Below are positions 44,136 through 52,146 of a DNA stretch of 64,000 nt, in pieces; position 1 is the first letter of the stretch; every line of letters begins with the position of its first letter. The position numbers and the translations under genes are program-made. Location of the stretch: assembly GCA_964388275.1 (NCBI GenBank), contig CAYLZD010000006.1:113336-177335 (forward strand). The letters are read 5' to 3'. The notes under the pieces are model-generated. The model saw only the letters and a program-made list of their open reading frames with translations. It made no database searches and was not told the origin of the DNA. The stretch comes from JARYLZ01 sp964388275 (lineage in GTDB: Bacteria > Bacteroidota > Ignavibacteria > SZUA-365).

Positions 44136-44636
44136 ATGGGAACGACACTTGAAGATCTGAAGGAAGCCTTCGCGGGCGAAAGCCAGGCGAACCAGAAATA
44201 CCGCGCTTTCGCCGACAAGGCGGAGCGCGAAGGATTCCCTAACATCGCCCGGCTGTTCCGCACCACGGCGGAAGCCGAGCGCATACACGCGGCGGGGCAT
44301 CTGGCGTCTATGGACGGGATAACCTCGACGGTCGAAAATCTGAAAACGGCCATCGGGGGCGAGACATACGAGTACAAGGAGATGTATCCTCCGATGCACG
44401 CGCAGGCTGAGAAAGAAGGTCACAGGAGTGCGGCCCGCATGTTCAACTACGCGCTCACCGCCGAGGCGGTGCACGCGAAGCTGTACAACCTGGCTCTTGA
44501 AGCTGCGCAGGCGGGGAAGGACCTCGAAGAAACGAAATTCTACCTCTGCCCTGTTTGCGGCCACATCGAATTCGGCGCTCCGCCCGACATCTGTCCCACC
44601 TGCAAGCTGAAAGGCGATAAATTTGTGCTGGTTTAG
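44136..44636 (+). CDS. Rubrerythrin
   Basis: A 166-residue diiron peroxidase that reduces hydrogen peroxide in oxygen-sensitive cells. The ferritin-like domain (residues 1-130) carries the iron ligands in GESQANQKY, EAERIH, GETYEY and EAVHAK. A rubredoxin-like C-terminus has CPVCG and CPTC. The ATG was chosen because AAGGAG lies nine bases before it; the frame is open upstream into the repeat flank. A TATTTTGC box like that before the tmRNA lies about 90 bases upstream. A strong terminator follows, so it is probably a single-gene transcript. Confidence 0.95.
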   Translation: MGTTLEDLKEAFAGESQANQKYRAFADKAEREGFPNIARLFRTTAEAERIHAAGHLASMDGITSTVENLKTAIGGETYEYKEMYPPMHAQAEKEGHRSAARMFNYALTAEAVHAKLYNLALEAAQAGKDLEETKFYLCPVCGHIEFGAPPDICPTCKLKGDKFVLV

Positions 44637-44652
44637 CGGTTGTGCGCATAAG

Positions 44653-44685
44653 AAATGAAACGGGCCGGAAGGCCCGTTTCATTTT
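44653..44685 (+). terminator. Rho-independent terminator after rubrerythrin
   Basis: A perfect 14-bp stem, AAATGAAACGGGCC with GGCCCGTTTCATTT, around a GGAA loop. The stem ends in a T-run. Confidence 0.93.
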
Positions 44686-44838
44686 GTCCTCCGGCACGGC
44701 GGATTCCGCGGGCCCATCGGCCGGGCAAATTGCATTTCCGCGAGCAGTGCGTATCTTCTCTGCGCATCGAACAGGCGCGGTTTGCATGCATCTGGTGGAC
44801 GAATGCATCCGTCGGCGAATCTCCAAAGAGGAGCGGAT

Positions 44839-46617
44839 ATGACTTCGGATATGATGATAGTGTTTGCCGTGATTGCAGCGGCTGTGGCGCTCTTCGCCAC
44901 AGAGAAAATCCGCGTCGATCTGACCGCAATATCAGTCATGTCCGCACTTCTACTTACGGGCATAATAACCCCGTCGGAAGGAGTGTCGGGCTTCAGCAAC
45001 ACCGCGACGGTGACTGTGGCGGCCATGTTCATAATCAGCGCGGGATTGCAATCGACCGGCGCCGTGAATCACCTTGGAAACCTAGCTTCCCTGATATTCA
45101 GGAATAATTTCCACATCGGTATTGCGGGCTCGATGTTCATCGTCGGAGTGAGCTCGGCTTTCATCAACAATACGCCGGTTGTTGCGGTGTTCATTCCGAT
45201 ACTGCTGAAGGTATCCGCGGACAATTCGATCAGTCCGTCCCGCTTGTTGATGCCGATTTCCTTCGCTTCGATGTTCGGAGGGCTGTGCACTCTGATCGGC
45301 ACATCGACGAACATCCTCGTCAGTTCGATCGCCGCCGAACACGGACTGGCGCCTTTCGGAATGTTCGAATTCAGCGCCGCTGGAGGCTTGCTCTTTGCTG
45401 CCGGAATGATATATATGGTGACGATCGGCGTCAAGCTCATCCCTGCAAGGAAAGTCGAGAGGAACCTGACGGAACGCTATCATATGGCTGATTATCTGAT
45501 CGATGTAGTGCTGCTTCCGACCGCGTCATCAGTCGGTAGTTGCGCCGGCGAATCCCCGCTCGTCCGAGAATTGGAAATAGACATTCTGGATGTAATCCGT
45601 GATGGCAAAAGACTAATGCATCCATTGTCGGAAATATTGCTGGAGGCGGGCGACGTCCTGAGAGTGAGATGCGACGTCGCCGCAATCAAACGCCTGAAGG
45701 CAAGGATCGGGATCGAGCTGAAAGCGGAGCAGCGCCTTCGCGACAGCGACTTCGATGAGGAACAACTATGCCTCGTGGATGCGATAATAGCTCCGAACTC
45801 GATGCTGGAAGGGCGGACGCTCCGCGCGGCGGATTTTCGAAATGTTTTCAATTCAAACGCGCTGGCTCTTCGCCATCGCGGCGAGTTGCTTCAGACGGGC
45901 TTCGCCGACACGAAGCTAAAGCCCGGCGATGCGCTTCTCATTGAGGTCAGAAAGGAAAACTATGAATCGCTCAAGCGAAATCCGAATTTCGTAATCGTCT
46001 CCGACGTCAAAGCGCCTTCGTACAGGAACGACAAAACGGCGTACGCGCTCCTGATCACCGCCGCAGTGATACTCACGGCAGCTTTCGAGGTGTTGCCTGT
46101 AATGGTTTCCGCGATCGCCGGCGTTGTTCTTCTTATAACCACGGGATGTCTGTCCCTTGAAGCGGCATATCAGGCGATAGACTGGAAGGTGATATTTCTG
46201 CTGGGCGGAATCATATCGCTCGGTACGGCCCTGGAGAAGACAGGCGCCGCATCACTGATGTCCGACACCATACTTCATCTCGTGGGCGCTTACGGCCCTC
46301 ACGCCGTACTCGCCGTGCTGTTCCTGGCAACAGCCCTACTCACGGGTGTAATGTCGAACAATGCGACAGCGGTGCTGCTGGCGCCGATTGCAATCGCTGC
46401 TGCGGCGGCTATGAAGGTGAATCCAAGACCGTTGCTGGTAGCCGTGACCTTCGCAGCGTCATCCAGTTTCATCACGCCGGTCGGTTACCAGACGAATACG
46501 ATGATATACGGCGTCGGACAGTATCGCTTCACCGATTTTCTGAAAGTCGGCGGCCCGCTGAATCTGTTGTTCTGGATTCTTTCCACACTTCTGATACCGA
46601 TCATGTTTCCATTCTGA
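44839..46617 (+). CDS. SLC13/DASS-type transporter with two TrkA-C domains
   Basis: A 592-residue membrane transporter. Two halves of membrane helices (residues about 1-190 and 395-592) flank two RCK/TrkA-C-like cytoplasmic domains (about 205-385; EILLEAGDVLRVRCD and KLKPGDALLIEVR). The repeat motifs FINNTPVVAVFIP and MSNNATAVLLAP are typical of the family. Related proteins carry sulfate or dicarboxylates with sodium. The ATG chosen has AGAGGAG five bases upstream. The mechanosensitive channel gene follows nine bases later, so the two are probably cotranscribed. The substrate is not predictable. Confidence 0.9.
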   Translation: MTSDMMIVFAVIAAAVALFATEKIRVDLTAISVMSALLLTGIITPSEGVSGFSNTATVTVAAMFIISAGLQSTGAVNHLGNLASLIFRNNFHIGIAGSMFIVGVSSAFINNTPVVAVFIPILLKVSADNSISPSRLLMPISFASMFGGLCTLIGTSTNILVSSIAAEHGLAPFGMFEFSAAGGLLFAAGMIYMVTIGVKLIPARKVERNLTERYHMADYLIDVVLLPTASSVGSCAGESPLVRELEIDILDVIRDGKRLMHPLSEILLEAGDVLRVRCDVAAIKRLKARIGIELKAEQRLRDSDFDEEQLCLVDAIIAPNSMLEGRTLRAADFRNVFNSNALALRHRGELLQTGFADTKLKPGDALLIEVRKENYESLKRNPNFVIVSDVKAPSYRNDKTAYALLITAAVILTAAFEVLPVMVSAIAGVVLLITTGCLSLEAAYQAIDWKVIFLLGGIISLGTALEKTGAASLMSDTILHLVGAYGPHAVLAVLFLATALLTGVMSNNATAVLLAPIAIAAAAAMKVNPRPLLVAVTFAASSSFITPVGYQTNTMIYGVGQYRFTDFLKVGGPLNLLFWILSTLLIPIMFPF

Positions 46618-46626
46618 AGAGGCGTT

Positions 46627-47508
46627 ATGGACACTGCAAGGCAAATATATACAATCGTGCGATCCTGGCTGAACATACCTCTTTTCAAAGTGGCGAATCT
46701 CGAAATCACCCTGTGGACGCTCGTATACCTGTTGGTTCTTCTTGCGCTCCTGTATTTCCTGACCAAGCATCTGTCGAAATTCGTGGTGCACAGGATCCTG
46801 GCGAAGAGCAAAATCGAGATGGGAACGCGGCTGGCAATCGGGACTCTGCTGCGATACGCGCTGCTTACATTCGGCTTTATCGTCATTCTTCAGACGGCGG
46901 GCATAAACCTGAGCAGCCTGACGATTGTATTGGGGGCGCTCGGGGTAGGCATCGGTTTCGGTTTGCAAAACATCATAAATAACTTCGTCAGCGGTTTGAT
47001 CATACTGTTCGAAAGGCCTATTAAAGTCGGAGACAGGATAGAGGTCGCCGATATCACCGGGAATGTTCTCTCCATCTCCATGCGGGCAACGACTATCCTG
47101 ACCAATGACAACATTTCCGTGATAGTCCCGAATTCGGAGTTCATATCAGGAACAGTGATCAATTGGAGCCATACAAGCCGGATGGTCCGCTTCGGATTTC
47201 CGGTCGGTGTCTCTTACAAGGAGGATCCGGAGAAAATTCGTTCCATACTCATGGATGTGGCTCTCGCTACGGACGGAGTACTGAAGGACCCGAAACCGGA
47301 CGTGCTGTTCGCAGAGTACGGCGACAGCGCGCTGGTTTTCACTCTGAGAGTGTTTACAGACCAGTACACGGACCGGCCGGGCGTCCTGAAAAGCATGCTC
47401 TACTACAGGATATGGAAGCTTTTCAAGGAAAACGGAGTTGAGATTCCATTTCCGCAACGCGACGTGCACATCAAAGAGACCCCCGCCGCGCTTGAGCGGA
47501 CTGTTTGA
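46627..47508 (+). CDS. Small-conductance mechanosensitive channel (MscS family)
   Basis: A 293-residue inner-membrane channel that opens under membrane tension to release solutes. Three membrane helices are visible; the pore helix has the Gly/Ala pattern LGALGVGIGFGLQNIINNFVSG, followed by LFERPIKVGDRIEV, the beta-domain start of MscS. The cytoplasmic alpha/beta end is complete. It directly follows the SLC13-type transporter, so both may be expressed together in osmotic or anion balance; that is inference. Confidence 0.95.
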   Translation: MDTARQIYTIVRSWLNIPLFKVANLEITLWTLVYLLVLLALLYFLTKHLSKFVVHRILAKSKIEMGTRLAIGTLLRYALLTFGFIVILQTAGINLSSLTIVLGALGVGIGFGLQNIINNFVSGLIILFERPIKVGDRIEVADITGNVLSISMRATTILTNDNISVIVPNSEFISGTVINWSHTSRMVRFGFPVGVSYKEDPEKIRSILMDVALATDGVLKDPKPDVLFAEYGDSALVFTLRVFTDQYTDRPGVLKSMLYYRIWKLFKENGVEIPFPQRDVHIKETPAALERTV

Positions 47509-47595
47509 AGCGATCGTACCAAGCTTTGCATGTCTCGCAGCCGTTTCGCACATTCTATTGACGGATATTATCGGCAAACAGAGCCCGAGGCAAGC

Positions 47596-49971
47596 ATGGC
47601 CCGTTTTATGTTGCTTTTCTTAGCCGTCTGCGCGTCCGCTCAGGCGCAGTCGATCGTTGTGGACAGCCGATCCATCGCTCAATTCGACAGCATTCCGCCT
47701 CAGTACGCCGAAGCGGCGCGGAAGCTGCGCATGCTTTTCATGGACCGGTCAGTTGGAGGCAACATCAACGACGCGCTGAACTGCCTCTCCGTGCCCTTCG
47801 AGAACGCGCCCAATTTCTGCAAGCGTCATCAGCACAGGGACTCGGCGTATGCCGTGTCGCCCTCGGAAGTGCGCTGGATCGGAGCATGGGACAGGAGCAA
47901 CTGGCGTTACGAATTCTGGCCGGCCGGCTGTTCCGAGGACGCTATATGCTTCATCAATTTCATAGAGCCGCGCATAGATTCCTTCGACGTAGTCGGCTAT
48001 CAGTTCAGCTACCTGGCGGTCAACGCCGGCACCCAGCTCACCGATCCGAACACCGGCTTTTTCACTCAGCGCAGCGATCGAAATACCGCCGCGGCCTACG
48101 CCGCTTTCGCCGCGAGGCATCCGGGTAAAACCGTGATCTGGTGGACGACTTCCCTCGCGCGCGGAATCGGCACTCCCGAATCGCAGGCCTTCAACGATGC
48201 GATGCGTTCATACGCCGCTCAGAACCGCATTGTTCTGTTCGATGTGGCGGACATACTTTCACACGATCCGTCGGGCAGGCCGTGCTATGACAACCGCGAC
48301 GGCGTTCCCTATCTGACGGAGAATCATCCCGACGACGGCATCGACATACCGGCCATTTGTCCACAGTACACGACCGAGACGGACGGAGGCCATCTGGGCT
48401 CAATATCGGCCGGAGGCATACGCGTCGCCAAGGCCTTCTGGGTGCTCATGGCCCGCATAGCCGGCTGGCAGGGCGCCGGCCCGGTGGATACGCTGCATGT
48501 GCCTTCACGAGTCGAGCTTGTCTCGCCCGCCGAAGACGAGCAACTCGCTTCGGATACCGTCAACTTCGTATGGAGACGCGGCTCCCCGCAGGTCTCGAGA
48601 TACCGGCTGGATCTCTCGCTCGATCAGGATTTTCGGACCCTCGCGGCGACGGATTCCATGCTGACGGATACGGCGACGGCACTGCACGCGCTCGCGAGAA
48701 GTCAGAGATATTACTGGCGCGTGCAGGCGAGAAACGCCGACGGCTGGGGCCCGTGGAGCGTCGCGCGCTCCTTTACGCTCACACTCGACAGCCTGTTTTC
48801 AACGCTTCCTCTGACCGAGATGGGGAGCGCTCTTTACAAAGGATATCCGGGAGGACTTTATCCGCCGGATCTGAATGAGCGGCCCGCAGCGCACAACTCG
48901 GCCGGCTTGGCGATTGCGAACGGCATCGTGCCGCTGGACTCCGCGGGAAGACCTGACCCAGTGAACGGCAGAATCGTGATGCTTTCGATAGGAATGTCGA
49001 ACACCGGACAGGAATACTCGTTTTTCGAGAACATGCTCGATACTTTCAAACTGAAAAATCCCAGACTCGTTTCGGTCAGCGGCGCGCAGGCCGGACAGAA
49101 CGCTTCCATAATAAAGGATCCGGATGCCCAGTATTGGACGGTGATCGAACAGCAGAGGCTTTTCAGCAGGAGGGTGACGAAGGAACAGGTGCAGGTCGTC
49201 TGGCTCAAGCAGGCCAATATTGCCCCCTCCCAGGATTTCCCCGCGCACGCGGAACTGCTGCGCGACGACATCAGGGAGATACTGCGGCTGCTCCCCGTGA
49301 AATTTCCGAATGTGAAACTCGCCTTTCTTTCAAGCCGGACTTTCGGCGGCTATGCCACGACACCGCTGAATCCCGAACCATACGCCTTCGAGTCGGGATA
49401 CAGCGTGAAGTGGCTTATCGAGGAGCAATTGGCCGGCGATCCGGCTCTGTCGTACACCGGGAACCCTCCCGCCGCGCCGTGGTTGTCCTGGGGGCCGTAC
49501 CTCTGGGCCGACGGACCCAATCCCCGGCTCGAAGACGGCCTGTATTGGGTACGGGACGACTTCATTCAGGACGGCACTCATCCGTCGGATGCGGGCAGGG
49601 AAAAGGTCGCACGCCTGTTGCTCCGTTTCTTCTCGACGGACGAAACCGCGACGCCGTGGTTCCTTGCCAAAACCGCGTCCCGCGCCGAAAACGCGCCATC
49701 GCCGGGCGCGTTCAAACTCAGCGTGGCGCCGAATCCCGCATCGGATCGGCTGTATGTGAAATTCCGTCTTCCGAAGGTGGAAAGCGTGCGGCTGGAAATA
49801 TTCAACGGCGCGGGCGCTGTGGTTTCGCGGACGGCCGAACTGACCCTGAGCGAGGGCGAGCATGAACGCGTCGTGGAAATGCCGCGATCCGTCTTTCCGC
49901 CCGGCGTGTACTTCGCGCGTGTCGCGTCGGGAAACGCTTCGGAAGTCAGAGGAGTCGTCCTGCTGAGGTGA
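47596..49971 (+). CDS. Secreted protein with two SGNH-hydrolase-like domains, T9SS cargo
   Basis: A 791-residue exported protein. The start MARFMLLFLAV has a GAGG site five bases upstream and opens a signal peptide cut after AQAQ. The first SGNH-like domain (about 30-290) has DRSVGGNI and a DGGHLG site. A fibronectin type III-like domain (about 305-395; RYRLDLSLD, YYWRVQARNADGWGPWS) follows. The second SGNH-like domain (about 430-690) has IGMSNTG and DGTHPSDAGREKV. The C-terminal 85 residues are a T9SS type A sorting domain (LSVAPNPASDRLYVKF to the end). Both domains keep Ser- and Asp/His-like sites. It may be a surface esterase or deacetylase; the substrate is unknown. Confidence 0.87.
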   Translation: MARFMLLFLAVCASAQAQSIVVDSRSIAQFDSIPPQYAEAARKLRMLFMDRSVGGNINDALNCLSVPFENAPNFCKRHQHRDSAYAVSPSEVRWIGAWDRSNWRYEFWPAGCSEDAICFINFIEPRIDSFDVVGYQFSYLAVNAGTQLTDPNTGFFTQRSDRNTAAAYAAFAARHPGKTVIWWTTSLARGIGTPESQAFNDAMRSYAAQNRIVLFDVADILSHDPSGRPCYDNRDGVPYLTENHPDDGIDIPAICPQYTTETDGGHLGSISAGGIRVAKAFWVLMARIAGWQGAGPVDTLHVPSRVELVSPAEDEQLASDTVNFVWRRGSPQVSRYRLDLSLDQDFRTLAATDSMLTDTATALHALARSQRYYWRVQARNADGWGPWSVARSFTLTLDSLFSTLPLTEMGSALYKGYPGGLYPPDLNERPAAHNSAGLAIANGIVPLDSAGRPDPVNGRIVMLSIGMSNTGQEYSFFENMLDTFKLKNPRLVSVSGAQAGQNASIIKDPDAQYWTVIEQQRLFSRRVTKEQVQVVWLKQANIAPSQDFPAHAELLRDDIREILRLLPVKFPNVKLAFLSSRTFGGYATTPLNPEPYAFESGYSVKWLIEEQLAGDPALSYTGNPPAAPWLSWGPYLWADGPNPRLEDGLYWVRDDFIQDGTHPSDAGREKVARLLLRFFSTDETATPWFLAKTASRAENAPSPGAFKLSVAPNPASDRLYVKFRLPKVESVRLEIFNGAGAVVSRTAELTLSEGEHERVVEMPRSVFPPGVYFARVASGNASEVRGVVLLR

Positions 49972-50022
49972 TTCGGCTCGGCGGCGCGCGACGGCCGTTC
50001 GCCGTTCACACAAGATGACGCC

Positions 50023-51927
50023 TCAGGGCGCAAGTAGAAGCCGGAGCGACGCGATGCCGCGCGCTGAGGCGATTCGGCACACGTAAATGCCTCCGGGAAG
50101 CCCCTTCGCATCGAAGTCCAGCAACGCGGGCGCATCGCGGCCGGGACCCTCGTACAGCGCGGCGATTTTGCGCCCGAGCGCGTCGAAAACCGCGGCGCAC
50201 ACATCGCCTGCCTGCGCGCCGAAAGACACGGGTATGCCGGTTCGTTCGCGGAATGGATTCGGATAATTTGGTCCTATATGAACTTCCGACGGGACTTGCG
50301 CCCTGTCGGCGGAGGACGTCCCCGGACCGCGCAGAGCGATCCTCGAGGGGCGCTGGGCGTCAAAATAAAACACATTCCTCGCGAGCAGCGTATCCCCCGG
50401 CTGATTGACAGGGCCTCCGCTGTTGGGATTGACGTCGAAGCGCGGATAATTGGAGCATGCGACAACGATGCGCAATCTGTGAGACTTTTGTATCGTAAGC
50501 GCCAGATTCTGCAGGTATACCTCGATCAGGGCGGTCCGGCCCGGGACCAGCGGGCTTTGCGAATCCAATCCGTTGCGGTGACGCGCTCTGGCAATGCCGT
50601 CGGCCATTATCATGGAACGGCCATCGGGATAAACATCGCACAAACGCACGCTGACGTCGGTGTCCGTTCTGTCCGACGACATGAAGAGTTCCGCCCTCAC
50701 GGGACCCGCTATCGCCAGTCCGTTTTCGAGCGGAGGCGTGCTGAATGTCAACGCGTCGGAGCGGTTTTCTACCACTCCAGATATGTCGAGCGGACCTGGT
50801 ATCACGGACGGATCGAAGGGATTGAAACGAGCTCCGCCGTGAGACGGCGATGGATTCCTCGGATCGAAAAGCAGGGCGGTCGAATCCCGCTCCGCGGATG
50901 GGGCGGTCGGCGACAGGAGATCCGGTCCGTTCAGATACAACACGGTGGAATCCTTTCCCTCGGCGGCCCAATCCACGGTCGATTTCCATACGTCCTCACC
51001 CATCTGGAAATACCGCATGACTGGCCGCAGGGGATAGCCGTTTTTCTCGTTCCATAGATAATATCCGAAGAACTGCAGCGCGGCTTCGCGCGCTTCCGAC
51101 ACGGCGCCGGGGAAGGACAACTCACCCTGCTTCTCGGCGCCGACTCCCCCGTGCGTCCACGGACCCATGATGAGCTTGTGCCTGTCGCGCACGGAGGCAT
51201 CGCTGCGCGTCCTGAGATCCGTGAAGGCGCGCAGCACGTCGTCCGGATAATGATCGAACCAGCCGCTTATGAGCAGCATCGGCACAGCGATGCTGTCGGC
51301 ATAGTCGCCGGACCGCTCCACGGCTCTCCAGAATGCGTTGTACATGGGCTGAGAGAGGACGGCATCCACCGTGAGGAAGCCCAGCCGCTCCATGCTCTCG
51401 ACATGCTCTCTTCTGAAAACCCCTCCGTAGAAATAGTCGCCGTATTTCGTCTTGAAGTCCTTCACAAGGGGAGCGCAGCATACCAGATGCGGCGGATGCC
51501 GCCTTGCGGTGAGGAACTGGATGGCGCCGAGCGCGGAAGGGCCCCAAGTACCGACACGCCCGTTGCACCAATTCTGCCCGGCGATCCACTCGACGGCGTC
51601 GTAACCGTCAAGCCCCCTGTCATAACCCGGAACGTCCGCATCCTTCGACCCGTAGAAACCCCGCCAGTCCACGATCACATAATTGTACTTTGACGTATCG
51701 TAGGGGAAGGAAGGGCCTCCTCTGCCTGCCAGTCCGACGCGATAGAGCAGTCGGTTGTAAGGGGTTTGTATGAGTATGACAGGCTTGGCGGCGCCGCTGT
51801 CTACCGCGTAAAGATCGGCGGCCAGGGTTTGCCCGTCTCGCATGGGAATATCCAGCGTGTTTACCCGCGGGGTAGTTTGCGAGACAAGCATCTGCGGAAG
51901 AAGCAACAGAAATGCGATTCGTTTCAT
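50023..51927 (-). CDS. Secreted CocE/NonD-family hydrolase, T9SS cargo
   Basis: A 634-residue exported serine hydrolase of the X-Pro dipeptidyl-peptidase/cocaine-esterase family. A short signal peptide (residues 1-16) is followed by the alpha/beta-hydrolase domain: the nucleophile elbow is GTWGPSALG, the Asp is in ISGWFDHYPDD and the His in GPWTHGG. The jelly-roll domain typical of CocE follows (about 350-540). The last 85 residues, from IGPNYPNPFRERTGIPV, are a T9SS sorting domain. A TATATTTG promoter box lies 35 bases upstream of the start. The substrate could be a proline peptide or an ester; it is not known. Confidence 0.92.
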   Translation of the reverse strand: MKRIAFLLLLPQMLVSQTTPRVNTLDIPMRDGQTLAADLYAVDSGAAKPVILIQTPYNRLLYRVGLAGRGGPSFPYDTSKYNYVIVDWRGFYGSKDADVPGYDRGLDGYDAVEWIAGQNWCNGRVGTWGPSALGAIQFLTARRHPPHLVCCAPLVKDFKTKYGDYFYGGVFRREHVESMERLGFLTVDAVLSQPMYNAFWRAVERSGDYADSIAVPMLLISGWFDHYPDDVLRAFTDLRTRSDASVRDRHKLIMGPWTHGGVGAEKQGELSFPGAVSEAREAALQFFGYYLWNEKNGYPLRPVMRYFQMGEDVWKSTVDWAAEGKDSTVLYLNGPDLLSPTAPSAERDSTALLFDPRNPSPSHGGARFNPFDPSVIPGPLDISGVVENRSDALTFSTPPLENGLAIAGPVRAELFMSSDRTDTDVSVRLCDVYPDGRSMIMADGIARARHRNGLDSQSPLVPGRTALIEVYLQNLALTIQKSHRLRIVVACSNYPRFDVNPNSGGPVNQPGDTLLARNVFYFDAQRPSRIALRGPGTSSADRAQVPSEVHIGPNYPNPFRERTGIPVSFGAQAGDVCAAVFDALGRKIAALYEGPGRDAPALLDFDAKGLPGGIYVCRIASARGIASLRLLLAP

Positions 51928-51962
51928 GTTAATCCCGTCCTTTTCTTTTCAAATGTTCGATT

Positions 51963-51970
51963 CAAATATA
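51963..51970 (-). promoter_or_regulatory. Bacteroidota-type -7 element TATATTTG of the CocE-like gene
   Basis: An exact TAnnTTTG match on the minus strand, 35 bases before the start codon, giving a short leader. Confidence 0.6.
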
Positions 51971-52036
51971 AGAAGGCTCGCGTACGGAAATCAGAGTTCG
52001 AACTCTGCCGCAAATATTTATGCCGCGTGTCAGGAT

Positions 52037-52078
52037 TGTGGTGTTAAAGGCGTCTTATGTGGTGTTGAAAGCGTCTTA
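52037..52078 (+). repeat. Two 21-bp direct repeats upstream of the giant ASH protein gene
   Basis: TGTGGTGTTAAAGGCGTCTTA is followed immediately by TGTGGTGTTGAAAGCGTCTTA, with two mismatches. The repeats end 68 bases before the start codon, in the promoter region, so they may be binding sites for a regulator. Two turns of helix separate equivalent bases. Confidence 0.6.
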
Positions 52079-52146
52079 ATATATGGCGCTATGCGCTCAT
52101 TTTACCGATTGTCTGCGTAATTTTCCTTCAGGAATGGATATTTAAC

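Noticed and set aside
43602..44160. Open frames reading VPTFQRS or NVGTLERG repeats
   Set aside because: Readings of the octamer array through N; no start signals.
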